Source: Rhipicephalus microplus
Taxonomy: Eukaryota; Arthropoda; Arachnida; Ixodida; Ixodidae
Length of the DNA: 64,000 nucleotides
Direction: 5' to 3'
Assembly: GCF_043290135.1 (NCBI RefSeq)
Contig: NC_134704.1
Span: 17,524,001 to 17,588,000, forward strand
Shown in pieces: positions 19,266 through 32,620 of the stretch; positions within the stretch are counted from its first letter, which is position 1, and every line of letters begins with the position of its first letter. Both the position numbers and the translations under genes were made by a program. The notes beneath the pieces are model-generated. The model worked only from the letters and a program-made list of their open reading frames with translations, was not told where the DNA came from and did not search any database.

Positions 19266-21044
19266 TGCTTTTTAATTAAAGTTTTCTTGTTTACTCTCTG
19301 AGATAGTCGTTATGGACACTGCCGGTGGTGGTGGACAACTATGGCGCAAGCGACCTTTGTTGTTATCTCACTACATGATTTTGCTGTAAAAGTGCTGACA
19401 CAAAACTGATCGAAGACAGGACTGACTAGCCGTGAACCACGCAGAAAATAATTTTATTTTGTGCACGCAACAACAAAATGCTGCCGTCATTCCCGAAGCA
19501 TATTTCAGCTAAGATGAGGTAACTTTATTTATTGTACCCTCGCGCCAAAAGTAAGTTATACGAGTTTTCAGGTACGTTCACCATCATGATCGTTTTTTTC
19601 TTTTTTTTACGAAATTGTCTTGCCGAGCATGATCTACTTCATGATTTGAGGACTGAAAGGGTTCTGCACCTCACCTGGTTTTGTGCCTGGTTTAGCACCT
19701 GGTTTCGATCGGTCCATTTTTGATGACATCATATTGACGCAACAAATTGTAGCCATCTGTAACGCACAATAAGGTGTTGACGATTTTTCGCATCACTCGG
19801 GTTGACACCACCACAGCTCAGTTTTTGCCTTTATACGAGACATCTAAGGTTTCTGACTTATAAGAAGTTTAATAATGTCGCATCTTTAATTTAATTGGCT
19901 TTGATCATCTTAGTTTGATGTGCATGTTAACTAGGTGCACGCGTCGCAATTTCTTTCTGCAATGCTGTGCTTCAATGTGAAATTTACTACTTCTTCGTAA
20001 GGTCATTGTCGGCTCATGGCCATCGTTTGTACGAAGCGGAGCGTTGCAACTTTCGCTTCAGGGGTCGTTTTATTACCATTACAAATCTTCTATATATTTT
20101 AACGAGATCGGTTATTGTGGGCAGGAGACTTCCGGCATGTCGCCTCTGGATGTTTAATCACAGCGCACGTTCTTCCCATTTAATTAAATAATCGACTTAT
20201 ACCGTAAAGGTAGGCAATCGACTCGTTAACCGATGGCCAGTTTGATCGCTTTTTCTAATGGGTGACTGTGTGTCGTGCAATATCGTTTTTAAAATTTTCA
20301 TGCGTGTAGTGTAAAACGAAATACAATGCAAAAAATTGAAATACCAGTGGGGAAGTCGGTGGCAAGTGATAAACGAACATTTTAATCGTTCCAACCCAAC
20401 GTTGGATCATTAGCGAGAGCGTAATTGATCGGCCAGGCTGGATTTGCGAGTCTTAGTGCCAAGAAAAGTATAAAATAAAATTCGCGTAACCGATATGTCA
20501 TTTGCACTTTCGGTGCGGTGAACTGCAGCCGCACAGGGTTTTGTGTTTGTGGATTTTTATAAAGCATATTTAAAACACCAGCCTTAAGTAAAGAGATTCT
20601 GTATTAGTGCTAAGATAAACGTAGTTAATTGAGGTGAATACATAAATAATTGCACTGTTAGATCTGCCCAAAATATATAAAAGCCTCGGTAGTAAAATTC
20701 AAATGCCCATGAAGAGACTATAAGCACCATAAAAATTCGAAGGTAGCTAAATGAACCTGGAAGTGTAGAATATCTCCAATTTAGAAGTCGAAGAGGAAAC
20801 AATAATTTTGCCAAATTGTTAAAATCAAGAATCATAAATAACAATGCAAGTGAAGTCAATAAAAAAATGCTGAAATCTGCAGTTTACCATTTCCCATCTC
20901 GTTTTTTTTATGCTCTGTCCAGCTTTTCTTTTTGTTTTGTCTGCGAAGCACGATATTTTAGTTTTTTTTCCTTCTGTAGTTGTTAAGCGAAAAAAAAAAG
21001 GGGCTGTAGTTGCTCTAACTCCCGCTTGAGTGCGCTGCCAGCAG
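19266..21044. other. no recognisable feature
   Basis: AT-rich with many short frames and no motif. At its right end lies a GC-rich block (gccagcagccgccagccgcc) marking the junction with the LINE. Confidence 0.45.
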
Positions 21045-23175
21045 CCGCCAGCCGCCAGAGCTTTTCCAGTTGATAATTTCAACTGGAAAAAGGCCGAAGG
21101 AAAAATTCCAAAGCGCACTGCCGCGGGTTTAGATGGGATTCCCGTTAGCCTCATTAACGAACTAGGACATAACACTAAAGAAGCATTGTTAAAAGCAGTA
21201 GAAAAAAGCTTAAAGGACGGACAAATACCGGACAGTTGGCGACAAAGTAGAATGAACTTAATCTATAAAGGCAAGGGAGAAAAGGACAAGATTCGCTCGT
21301 ATAGACCACTAACCATTACTTCGGTACTATACAGGTTGGCGATGCAAGCAGTAAAAATGAAAATGGAAACATGGGCCGAACATAACGATATTTTGGGAGA
21401 ACTTCAGAACGGATTTCGAGTCGACAGGCGGTTAGACGATAACCTGTTTGTTCTCACTCAGTGTATAGAAATATCTAAAATAGAGAATAGGCCCTTGTAC
21501 GTGGCTTTTCTAGACATCACTGGGGCATACGACAACGTTAATCAGGAAATTTTGTGGGATATATTGAAAGGAATGGGCATGGGCGACGACTGTATACAGC
21601 TTTTGAGGGAGATATACCGAGAAAATACAGTTTGCATAGAGTGGGAAGGAATGCGTAGCAAAGAGAACGTTGAGGTTAGCAAGGGTCTGAGACAGGGATG
21701 TCCGTTGTCCCCGCTGTTATTCATGCTGTACATGGTGAGTATGGAAAAAGCGCTAGAAGGTAGCAACATTGGTTTTAATCTGTCACACAAACAGGGCGGC
21801 ATGATGATTGAGCAGAAGCTTTCAGGTTTATTTTATGCGGACGATATCGTCTTATTTGCGGACAGTCGAGATGATATGCAGCAGCTGGCGAATATATGCG
21901 GAAGGGAAGGTGAAGCTCTTGGACTAGGATTCAGTGTAACGAAGTGTGGATTGATGGTATTCAATGATCCCTGTGATCAGACGGTGTCCATACAAGGCCA
22001 AGAAATACCGAGGGTAAGTGAATACAAGTACCTTGGAGTATGGGTAAATGAGAGTGATAGATACATGGAGGTACAGGAAAAAGCCTCGGCAGCAAAAGGA
22101 AAGAGGAATGCGGCAATAATGAAGCACAGAGCGTTGTGGGGATACAATAGGTATGAGGTGCTTCGAGGTCTGTGGAAGGGTGTAATGGTTCCAGGGCTTA
22201 CTTTTGGGAACTCAGTGGTGTGCATGAGGGCAGAGGTGCAATCGGGAATGGATGTAAATCAAAGGACTGTGGGACGCCTCGCGTTGGGTGCTCACGGGAA
22301 GACGACAAACGAGGCTGTAAAGGGCGATATGGGGTGGGCAGGTTTTGAGGCGAGGGAAGCGCAGAGCAAAATAAGGTTCGAAGAAAGGCTAAGAAATATG
22401 AAGGAGAGTAGATGGGCAGAGAAGGTGTTCCGTTATTTGTATAGGAAGAGCGTGGACACACAGTGGAGAAAAAGAACTAGAAGACTCACTAGTAAATATA
22501 CGGCTGGTATTGTAAGCCATATGTCAACAAAGAGCGTTAAGGGAGAAGTCAGGGAGGCGGAGAGGATTTACTGGATGGCAGCTATGGAGAAAAAACCGGC
22601 TTTGAGTAACTACCGAAAGGGCAAAAATGAAATAAGGAGGGAGGCATTTTACGATAATTCAAGGGGAAGCGCTTTACTGTTTGAAGCGAGATCGGGTTGC
22701 CTTAGAACGCGTAGTTATAAAGCAAGATTCAGTAAAGAAGAAGAACAATGCACATGCTGCGGGAAAGATAAGGAAACGGCGGAGCATGTTCTGATTGAAT
22801 GTGGAGATATCCACCCAGGTGTACGTTTGGGCACGAGCCTACAGGAAGCCTTGGGTTTTAGGGACAACAATGGAAAGCTGAACACACCCGCGATTGAAAT
22901 AAGTAAGAGACGGTTAGAGTATTGGTGGCAGAAAATTAGAGAGAAAGGACAAAAATAAATATTGGAAAAATAAAATATGGACAGTGTGCCGTAAATGGCA
23001 GAGAACTTAAGCTGAAAATTTACCTTTTTTTCCATTAAGATAGAATTTATCGAAGTAGAGGCATTAGGCCAACATCAAAAAAGAAAAAAAGGTTTTTTTT
23101 TTGTCGAGCCTGGTGGCATACTTGTCACCACCCCGTTATAAAGGGGACGCTCATAGCATCCATCCATCCAGAGCG
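21045..23175 (+). mobile_element. 5'-truncated LINE with intact RT frame
   Basis: The open RT frame begins without an endonuclease domain at about 21060, next to a 12-bp hairpin (arms 21062-21073 and 21079-21090). It runs to TAA at 22958. The probable 3' end is at 23110-23172: a ggtggcatacttgtcaccacc block, then ccgttataaaggggacgctcat and a short (CATC)n tail. The 3' boundary is inference from that tail. Confidence 0.75.
21091..22958 (+). CDS. non-LTR reverse transcriptase, 5'-truncated
   Basis: A single uninterrupted frame of about 640 codons, open from 21030; its first AUG (21030) lies in the junction sequence. It starts in RT motif 0 (KRTAAGLDGIPVSLINELG) and continues with SYRPLTITSVLYRLA, LQNGFRVDRRLDDNL, FLDITGAYDNVNQ, KGLRQGCPLSPLLFMLY and FYADDIVLF (catalytic Asp pair present). 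The thumb has YKYLGVWV. A C-terminal finger, CTCCGKDKETAEHVLIEC (CxxC...H...C), is followed by YWWQKIREKG. The endonuclease half is missing, as is usual after incomplete target-primed reverse transcription, so the copy cannot move by itself. I do not resolve the clade. Its uninterrupted frame indicates a recent insertion. Confidence 0.85.
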
Positions 23176-24660
23176 CGCAGGCCACGCGTCGCCATGTTCA
23201 CTTTCATAAAAATCGACACTGTACACGATTTGCAAATAGAAGATAGCCAGACACAGGAGGCGGAACATAAAAGTAACTTTTCAGACACGACTGAGCATTA
23301 AGCAGTAATGCTACTTTCTTTGTTCCTTCGCAAATATCTTCATCACTTTGTGAAATGCAAAAAGTCTTGCTTGCAATGAGATGATGCCTTTTAAACGCCG
23401 CCATTCACAGCCAAAGTTCGCATTCGTAAACTTTTTTTTTGCATTCTGCGTATAGGAAAACAAAATAATGTTTGAAAAATAATATCTATCCATAAAGAAT
23501 AAAACAACACAGCCAAAAAGACCAGAAAGGCGTGTCTAATAATGAAGGCATAAATATTATTTCAAGTACTGTAATAACAATTATTATAATGGCAGCAAAA
23601 CAATTAACATAGCTAGAGTTACCTCTATAAACATGCGTATAAAACTTTATTTTCAACAAAACTCGTATGATTTGAACTGCGGACCTTACATAAGAATGAC
23701 ATAGCTACATAGGGTGTGCATTCCGTAAATTACAAGGCAGACCACCATAAAGGCACAGTCGATCAGGAGCACCTAACTTCCCTTTACGGATGCCATATTT
23801 CTTCCAGTACATTTATTGCCTCCCGCAGGGCAATTAAGCGCGATGACTGGCACTTTCATTAGGCTACGCCTCAATGCCCACCTCATTCCACGCAAAAATA
23901 AGTGCTTCCTTGTCATAAAAAAACACAAATGATCAAAAAACCTGAAAAGGGAACTTTCCTTTTTCCAGGCTGTGTTGATTTCACCAATGGACGGCCCGAT
24001 TAGTAAATCAGGTTTAGCAAAGCTGAAAGTGTTTCTTTTTTCCACATAGGCCTTCATTTCCCGCTCGTGTTTTGGCAGTAACTGCAGTGGTAGCACCCAT
24101 CGCTGTTCGTTAATAATGTGCATTGCAGAGGTAATCAAAAACATTGTTTCATAGCGAGAGTACATGTTTAACTGCCAAGAGATTGACATTGATGCAGTTT
24201 TATGCCTGCTGCTTTTCCGCTAGTGCAATTCTAGGTGTGTGCAGCATATTTTATGCACGTGGGTGCGCTCCTTTTTTCTTGTGCCTCCTTCTCCCCTTTA
24301 TTTGGAACTAATTCAACATTTATTTGGAGCTAATTCAACACGGGAATGGGCATATATTTGGTGCTTTATAAACACATACGCGTAATCTGAGCAATAAAAT
24401 GGTTGTAGTTGTGCGCTCTGCTCTATACAACATTTTTCATAAATGTTTGGTGCACAAAAAAAGGTAGCGTTTTCTTTTTAGTTTGTCATTATGGTAACCT
24501 CTACAAATTTTATCAAACAATATTTGTTATTTTTGTTCAGCTCTTTGAATTGTTAGTTGTGCTTTCCCAGTATTTATATTTTAGTTATGTGTAGACGAGC
24601 GCGAATATACCAATTACCCCCTCACTCTCTCCCTTTTTCTTCTAATTCTCTTCTCCCCAC
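23176..24660. other. no gene recognised; one unassigned 138-codon frame
   Basis: The minus-strand frame 23773-24189 (138 codons) has no motif I recognise and no codon or splice evidence. A 22-base unit (tttatttggaactaattcaac type) is repeated twice at about 24298-24340. Confidence 0.4.
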
Positions 24661-24661
24661 A

Positions 24662-24893
24662 TGTAGGGTAGCAAAGTGGACTTAGTCTAGTTAGCCTCCC
24701 TACCTTTCTGATATTTTTTTCCTTCTTCTAGACGTAGGTTTAACGGAAATGGTTGCTGAAGAGGCATGTGGTGTGATAGGCATTTGGCTGGCGTGGGATT
24801 CAATCAGGTGACAGAGAGAAGAAATTGAAGACATGGAAATGCAGGGAGCCTAACCAGTCCAGAAAAAAAAACATTTTGCTACTCTATACATAT
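24662..24893. mobile_element. possible fold-back MITE
   Basis: Imperfect inverted arms: 24662-24709 (gggtagcaaagtgg, then gttagcctccct) and 24835-24893 (agggagcctaacc, then ttttgctactct). The spacer is about 125 bases. No coding capacity. Confidence 0.45.
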
Positions 24894-25574
24894 CAATGGG
24901 ATAGAGAGGATAGAAAGAGGGAGAGAGACAGTAGAAAGAGCAAAATACATAGAGAAATCTTCTAATCAGGACGATGTGTGTTAGCATATTAGCGGTAAGG
25001 AGCTTAGCAAACGGAAGCACTTATCACATGGTAATATCGCAGTTATAGACGCATTCAGAGAGGGAAAAATAGAGGAGGCAGGAACCTATAAAACAGTAAG
25101 AATAATGCGTTGTGTAAAATGCTTGGAGGGAAGATATAAGGAATGCATTAGGGGTATAGAGCAGTGGAGAATATGGAGTGGTTGAAATTCAGCGGTTGAA
25201 ATGTAGCTCAGTAGATTGCGTTACATTGCAGGTTTGCATACAAAGGAACACCTAAATAGCAGCCTGATTCACTCCGAAAGCCGTGTTGTAGTAACATTAT
25301 GTAAACGAAACGTGAGAAATAAATCGGGAGTAAGGGTTTTTGCCACACAGACCCACGGGAGGCTAATGAAAACATTGGAGCGTGTTGTTTGCAGTTTCGA
25401 TGGAGGCCTGGCTGTTATGACATTACAAGAAATGAACGTAGGTTGGCGAAAACATGTGCGGTACGGGGGGGAACGTATGCGGCACGTGGGCTAACGTGTT
25501 CAGAACCTTCGTATATATACCTCGGGAAGCTCGGAATTTCGTGTGCGCTGGCGTACCCGGACCTGTACAGTGTT
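24894..25574. other. no gene; short dispersed repeat inside
   Basis: The block at about 25294-25334 (attatgtaaacg, then gtgagaaataaatcgggag) recurs at 26756-26796. A tRNA-like tgtagctcagtagattgcg lies at 25202-25220. Confidence 0.4.
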
Positions 25575-26145
25575 TTATTTATTTATTTATTGTACCCTCA
25601 GAGCATACAGCATTATAGAAGGGAGTGGGTTCAGAAGACAAAAAATACAAACGTGAAAAATAAATCACATTCAGTACATGTGTACAACACTCGAGAACAA
25701 CGTGTAAATGACAACGCTACACAATATCTAAAAAAAAGGAAGCACCGCGACAAATCAAACAAGAAATCAAAAAATCAAACAAGGAAGCACCGCGATAAAA
25801 AAAAATTACAAGATGGCACAACGAATCTGCGATACACAAATGAACGGTAACCGAACAGCAGCAAACGAAACCAGGGAAAAAAATGCGTTGAGCCCATCAA
25901 TGCATAAAATTTTCTAGTGCCGCCAGAAAGCGTTCCTGATTAGTAATCGTGACTAGTGACGCAGGCAGGTTGTTCCAATCATGGCATGTTTTTGGTAAAA
26001 AAGAATGGGAGTATGTTACGGTGTTTTGGCGCGGAATATGAACCTTGTAATGATGGTCGAGGCGTTCAGATAGGAAAAAAAGAGGGTTTAGCCAACGTGA
26101 TTTAGGTATGGGGTTATGGTGACCTAATCTAACCATTAGCGCACA
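25575..26145 (-). mobile_element. CR1-like LINE 3' fragment
   Basis: On the minus strand the last ~80 codons of an ORF2 are open (26136-25897). They include RLDHHYKVHIPRQNT and HSFLPKTCHDWNNLP, equivalent to the C-terminus of the 12.4-17.4 kb element. A 3' UTR follows, ending ctgagggtacaataaataaa. The 5' part is truncated within the RT thumb. Confidence 0.85.
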
Positions 26146-26619
26146 GCGTTTCTCAGCGTCAATAACCTCAATACCTGACAGGGGTCATTATGAAGATAGG
26201 GAGAAGAAAATTGCATAGATGTCGTTTTCGATCACTCGAAGGAATGACCTGTGCTCTCGCAGAGACCACGGCAAGGAAGCGTAAGATATGGGTGTCCTGC
26301 AAGATGCATGCTATTGCATCAGATTGATTTTGCTTCCCTTTCACATCTATCTAATACAGGGCTAAGCGACACAGGGTGCGCAATGACAAGTCCCTGTGCA
26401 AAAAATACTTTTTGGGCAACTAGAGTATATTTTGTCGCTGTGTGCATTTGAAAGCGATCAAGAGCTTGCTTTCTATGTATGAGAAGATCTGCTGCTCGTG
26501 CGAGGCAAGAGGATAAAAAAAGAAGGCAGATGTAAACGGGAGGAAATTCGCTCCACAAAAGGATACTTATCGTTCGTTTAGGCAACGAGGTGATATGCCG
26601 TGTTCTTTTGAAGACACAC
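26146..26619. other. no recognisable feature
   Basis: Nothing beyond short overlapping frames. Confidence 0.4.
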
Positions 26620-26900
26620 AATGTCTGCGTTGGTGGTACAGTGCCTACAGTGTTGGGCTGCGTACTCTAAGGTCACTGGTTCGATGCCGACCGCGGTGGT
26701 TGCATTTCAATGAAGGCGAAATGTCGATCACCCTGGTAGTGTGTCATGTGAGCCCATTATGTAAACTAAATGTGAGAAATAAATCGGGAGTTTTTTGCCA
26801 GAAGTTCGAAACTTCCGGAGGCTTATACTACGGCGGGCTTCACAAACTTACTGTAGTTTTGGTGCGTGCAACCCAGAAATCATTATTATTTATAGACATG
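26620..26900 (+). repeat. highly diverged SINE-like segment
   Basis: tRNA-like head remnants (cagtgttgggctgcgtactc, then ggttcgatgccgaccgcgg, then ttgcatttcaatgaaggcgaaatg) are followed by an interrupted SINE body (gaaacttccggaggctta, then tactacggcg, then gtagttttgg). The middle contains the block shared with 25294-25334. Confidence 0.45.
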
Positions 26901-28552
26901 AAATGCTTTCAGTAAAATCCAACAGTGCGGTTCCTAGCAGCCCAACTATGATCAGTTCCGTATATGGTATAATTTCTCGTGGACTTGAACGTGACAAATT
27001 TAAACAAAACGAAATGTCTCGGCAGCAGGTTGAACGCAAGCGTTGTTCGTTTGGCACGCTTCTTCCGCTTTACCATTCGTTCCTGCTATTTTTCATCGTT
27101 TATAAAACGCAAAGCTTTCTGGTAGAACTGCTTGTTAACCACCTGTTCCCGCACTATATGGCTATGTTTCTGTACAATTATCACGTAAAATAAAAGGGTG
27201 GTCTTTACAATTCTATACATTTTGGTGGGCTGTTTTATGTTTTTGAAATTTAATAATTTGAATTACCTTCGGACGACTGATCGTTTTCGTCTGATTGATC
27301 TATAAAACCATGTAATTATCATGGTTTATCTTCTGCACATTCTAATTGCGACGCTGTACCCTATTCGTTCTAAAGAGTCAAGACTCAAGACCTGCGAGAG
27401 TTCGCGAGACTGCTTGACTTCTCCAAATTTTTAGAAGGGGTTTCACCGTAATGACTCACATAAGAAATCATATTTTCTGTCTCAGCTGGTCATCTCTCGT
27501 AGATTTCAACTACGTTTTTTTTATTTTTGTAAAAAAAGGAAACACAAATAATGAACAATACAAAAGCCCACGTTTTTCTTTTTTGCGATATACAGGAAAA
27601 ACTATGAAAATAACGGGAAAAGTAGGTCGATGTTCTGGGAGCAACGGTACATTTATATTTTTAAACACGTCATATGAAAGTTTGTATTTCTTTCTTTTTT
27701 ACTTTCATGACAACAGTCGACGAGTTTCCGCGCGGAACGAAAAGAGGTTGACCGCAATTTCCAGGAAGTTCTTTCTTGCACTATTTTTTTCACTATGATT
27801 TCTGCCTTTCCCTTTTTGAAAAAAGGTGAGAATTCCCGAGGATATTCAGTACCTAAATGTTGGAAGCAAACAAAGAAAAAAAGCAGCAACAACAAGACTA
27901 TTGCAACGCTGCCTTGGAGCGATACGAGTGAAACATGATGCTGCGCATCTCCTGGCTTTCCAGGTATGCGTCGCTTAGTTTGTATCAGGCAATTTATTCA
28001 AACCGAAATGTAAGCACTGTTCGCGGTTGATAGCCTGTTACCGCGTTCATTTGAGACAGAATGACCTCATCAGGATTTGTATGAAATGGGTCTCTTTCAG
28101 CATGTTGGGGCGTTTTAAATATAATGCTTCAACACCATTTTTTTTTTGTGAATGCCAGAAAATCGCATAAGTGTAGTACGCTCTCATTTAATGGTTGATC
28201 ACAGCCGGTTTCCCGTTAATACTCATAAATATAAGAGCTACTTAGTGAAACAAAAATATTAGTTTGAAAAAATTTTCTGCGTTCAGTTGGTACTACTGTA
28301 GAAGCATTTTATGGGGACCCATAAAAAAACTGACGAAAAAGGTCCGTTTAGATGTTATACATTTCCGTGATAAAAAAAAAGACAAAAGGACTGATTAGCC
28401 CCTGAATAACCACATCGGAACTTTAGTGAGAGAGTACGGCTTTTTAAAGTTCTAGATCTAGCTGTCTAGCCGTTAAATTCACGTAGAGGTTGCTTTCTCT
28501 TCACTCTGAGTCCATAAAACTGGCCGCTGAAGAAAAAAAAATGATTTGGCTC
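26901..28552. other. no recognisable feature
   Basis: AT-rich. The frame 26795-27193 + (132 codons) overlaps the SINE-like segment and shows no motif. Confidence 0.45.
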
Positions 28553-29271
28553 TTAAAGGTACACTAAATTCAGATAACAATTTACGTCAGAGTGAAAGCT
28601 CAATGCATATCAACATCTAAAACGGCAATATTATCAACGATAGTGCCCTGCTTACCGAGAAATTAAGGTAAATGCACAAGAACACAAGCACCGCTGTAGG
28701 ACATTTTCAAAATGATTCCCATGACATCAGATAGACTGCATAAAATTAATCACTAGTAATCGATCTAGCTGCACTAAGTAAAGAACGTTTGGTGCATCAA
28801 GAGACGCAATAATATGCTGCTTGTTCGTTTCTGTTCGATTCATGAAAAGAAGAACCGCTGGACGTTACTATGGGGAATGGCACGAGTGGTTCAAAAATTC
28901 GATTTTCGCGTGGTTACCCGGGAGAGGTGGTGCCATCTAGCGGGGCGCAGTTGAAACAAAACGTTGGCAATCTTCAAACCAATGGTGGGGAAATTATTCA
29001 TTGGTCGTTGTTGCTGCTTTTGGTCTGCTGCTATTATAGCGCAGTAAAGCCGCGCAACATTGTGCATGGCAACAGTGACGTGAATCGGTCCGGTCGGCCC
29101 GCTTCTTGAGGCGGGTATTTTCAAGTGCAGTAACCCAATACGGACCACTAAAACGTGATCTTATTTCATAATAGGCCTTTTTTTTTGGCACAAAAGTAAC
29201 ACTTTGAAGTTTCTGGACCGCCATTTCAACAATCAACGTCGACCTAATAGTTGTCTTTAGTGCTCCTTTAA
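28553..29271. mobile_element. TTAA-flanked MITE
   Basis: The left end ttaaaggtacactaaa (28553-28568) and the complement of the right end, ttaaaggagcactaaa (29256-29271), match at 14 of 16 positions, each including the TTAA target. The element is about 710 bp with no transposase frame. TTAA targets are typical of piggyBac and Kolobok. Ends of the ttaaagg-cactaaa type are, from memory, very common in tick genomes. Confidence 0.65.
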
Positions 29272-29642
29272 AGCCTCATTCTAATTTGCACATGAACTGC
29301 TCACTTTCATTTGCCAACGTTGGGTGCCTGGACAAGCTTTAATGTGAGTTCCCAGTCCACCAAGTGTTTCTCTGATGAAAATTTTAGCGCGTTTATAATC
29401 GAGTTATTGAGAGCGAAATTTGGGGTAGTGAAGCCTACGAGGAGACGGCCATTTTAACAGGCATCGAAGCCACGCCACAAATTGTGTCAAAAACTCCCAG
29501 TGTTCAACTCCTAATGGTCACTCATTTTCAATGTCCATTTCTTAAGCATTGATTGTCTTCCGTAACTCACCACTTTACGTTATATCTATTACGCTGTCGT
29601 CGAAAGCGCATTTAGTCTCCATTGGTGTGTAGTTTTGGTGTA
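29272..29642. other. no recognisable feature
   Basis: Spacer between the MITE and the LINE fragment tail. Confidence 0.4.
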
Positions 29643-29723
<81 letters not shown>

Positions 29724-29731
29724 TATTATTT
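29643..29731 (+). repeat. (ATT)n microsatellite
   Basis: Nearly uninterrupted ATT units over ~88 bases. Confidence 0.97.
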
Positions 29732-30735
29732 AATACATACTGCGGACACTAAGTGGTCCAAGCAGGAAGGACACGTCACGCATACCACAGACGTAATGAC
29801 GTACATCATACGAAAAACACACTTTGTTTTACATGCTACAATACACTTCGTTATGTAACAACATCACGCTTCGCTCTATACACTACAATAAACTTCAATA
29901 TGCAAAGCAACAACACACCTGGTTCTACAATACTACATTACACTATGTTCCACAACACAAGTAGTAACTTACGCCAAACAACGACAATACATTGCATACC
30001 TCATACTTTACAATACGTTACACATACGTTACAATGAATGAGGTTTGCATAACTTGTTCCAGTCCGACATTGTTCGCGGAAAAAAAGAATACATAAAGGC
30101 ATCGGTTCTCGCAAAAAATGGGGTTAGCAAATTGGGATGATGATGTCGTGTGTTCCTTGTTGACAGAAAAGATAAGTAAGGCGATTAATCGATTGCGAGT
30201 TTTTGATTAAGTAACAATTGAAGGAAATCCAGCCGTTGTTCGCGTCTGCGGGATTCAAGGGTCTGAATGTCGTTTGCAGACATCAGCGCGGAAGGTGAAT
30301 CCGACTGTAAGTATTTTGAATATATAAACCGAACAGCTTTCCTTTGAACCCGCTCAAGTTTGTTAATATTAAGCTTAGTGTAAGGGTCCCATACAATGCT
30401 GGCGTATTCCAGTTTAGGTCGTATAAAAGAATAATAACTAAGAAGCTTTACATTGGCAGGACAGGTACGCAGTTCATGTCTTAGAAAACCAAGTTTCCGA
30501 AAGGCAGCTGAACATATGTTGTCTACATGCATGTTCCAAGACAAATTACTAGTTATAGTTAGGCCCAAATATTTGTAGCTTGTAACCTCTCTAAGAGTTG
30601 AAGACCCAAGCTGGTACGTATTATTTAGTGGAACTTTCTTACGTGTCAAACGCATGCAGACACTCTTTTCTGCATTAAGGATCATTCCCCACTCATTGCA
30701 CCACTGATGAATATTATGAAGTTAAGCCTCAGCAC
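29643..30735 (-). mobile_element. CR1-like LINE 3' fragment with (AAT)n tail
   Basis: Minus strand: an ORF2 fragment (HQWCNEWGMILNAEKS, then SYKYLGLTITSNLSWN, then a YSFIRPKLEYASIVWDP thumb block) is open from 30730 to 30185. After a frameshift the C-terminal FFPRTMSDWNKL lies at about 30050-30090. A low-complexity 3' region continues to the microsatellite at 29643-29731, which on this strand reads (AAT)n and may be the element's tail. Upstream of 30730 a stop interrupts. Confidence 0.8.
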
Positions 30736-32187
30736 AGGAAGATCGGACGAAAATAAGAGGGATTGTTTTTTTAAGAGCTTCTTTCATATGTTATACACAA
30801 CCAAATAATAATGCCAGACAAGTAGGTCAGGAAAAGCATAGAGCACGCAACTGCCGTCTTTACCTGTGGTGTACCAACTCTGATGTAACAGTGCTATAGT
30901 TTACACGCCCGCAATGTCGCGAACGCAGTCACAGGAAGAACTCATGCGACGCCTTACGCATTTGCCCAAGACTACTGGACAGGAAAGCCATTCTCTTTTT
31001 CTTCTCAGTCAGCTGCGTTTGCGCCCCCCCCCCTCCAGGGAGCCTTCTGCAGCCAACGTGGTTTCGTGCTGCCTTCACAATCAGCTCACAATTGACGAAG
31101 TGACGATATATCGTGCGATTCCGTCATCCCATGATCATGATTTGTTGCGTCATTCGTGTTTAATCAACGTCCACGGATGCGCTTCGCGTTTCACGGGGCA
31201 TCCAAGGCGAAATAAAACTAAAGCACCTCCATCGGTAAGAAGGACTCTTGAGTAGCTTTACAACACACACAGATGAGCCTTCACGCAGAAAAAACTTCGT
31301 TCCTGAAGGCTAATGGTGGTTTCGATCAGGCTCTTGCCCGGCGGCTAGTTTTACGGGTGCACCACTGACTTACCGCCCCTTACATTCGCAAAGCCATTTC
31401 CTCTTATCGTCCCAGCCTCTGCCAACCAGTTGCACTCTTTCGGTAAGATTACCCACCCCACGACAGCACTTCATCCGCTGTTCTTTTAGAACGGCGACGG
31501 TGCTGAGGTTGAAAGGAATCCTTTTTTATCCGTTATCCAGACGTCTCTTTGGTTTTCACTGCCTATTTTCTATACTATGGGCGTGTATGTTTGATGCATG
31601 ATTATTGATATTCATTTGCCACGCACGCACGCGTACAGCGATTCACGTAGTTCTGTGTAATGCTTACTTTTTTTGTACTGAGTGCCGGCTTTAGAGTTCT
31701 ACTACTGCAACCTAGTGAGGGAAGCACACATACGTGGCCATGTAAAAAGATTGCACCAGTTAATTCTTTTCTCGCACGTTCCCTATTTCACAATACGTAA
31801 CACGTGATACATCACAAAAGTAATTTACGATAGAATATTTCATGACTTTAGCAGCTAGGGAAACATATGCGCATTGGCCTTAGACCTCGATCCTTGTATA
31901 CGTACGTTGTCAAGACCAACAGCCAACTGCTTATCCGACCATGACAACATCTTTAGTCAACAATAGTGTAAAACTCCTTTTGTGGGTTTCCACACAACCT
32001 TTTTCAACATTTACATTACGACGGAATGTACTCGACACATTGTATCTCGACGTACTGGAACGCATATCAACATTACTAGATTTTGTAATAAAAATTCTTG
32101 TTGATTCTGCCTTGTCACTTTCCGTCAAACAAGCAGCTTACGAAAATGACAACTCAAAGATGGCGGACGCACACCAGCATCTCTCGT
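30736..32187. other. no recognisable feature
   Basis: Contains a ten-base C run at about 31024. No motif in any frame. Confidence 0.45.
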
Positions 32188-32245
<58 letters not shown>

Positions 32246-32274
32246 GCAAGAACAACAACAAGAACAACAACAAG

Positions 32275-32312
<38 letters not shown>

Positions 32313-32313
32313 C
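32188..32313 (+). repeat. (AAC)n microsatellite
   Basis: 126 bases of AAC with a few AAG/CAG interruptions. It encodes poly-Asn in one frame, which is not a gene. Confidence 0.97.
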
Positions 32314-32620
32314 GACCTTGATTTAGGTGTTTAGTAGCGGCCCTTACGTCGGCGTGCGTGCGCCCTGGTGTATTCCATGGTTAAACATAGTATTACGTCA
32401 CACTGCCGGAACCGATATCAGAGACCAGGTAAAGCTATAGCTTCTCATACACGCAGATGCGGCCCGCTGCCCACACATACCAATCTTGGTCGCATAATTG
32501 TTTATGACTTTGTGGCTGTCAGTGACGTTGCTAAATGATGCTGGTACCATTTTTTGCCTATTGTGTTTAATAGTGCTTTATTCTCGTAAGCTACACCGAC
32601 GTGACATGTCTGTGTACTGC

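Noticed and set aside
23773..24189. 138-codon minus-strand frame as a host exon
   Set aside because: No recognised domain, no splice sites or codon bias that I could support; similar lengths arise by chance in 64 kb.
32098..32334. Poly-Asn open frame
   Set aside because: Translation of the (AAC)n microsatellite; the same holds for the (AAT)n and (ATT)n tracts at 43.8 and 29.6 kb.
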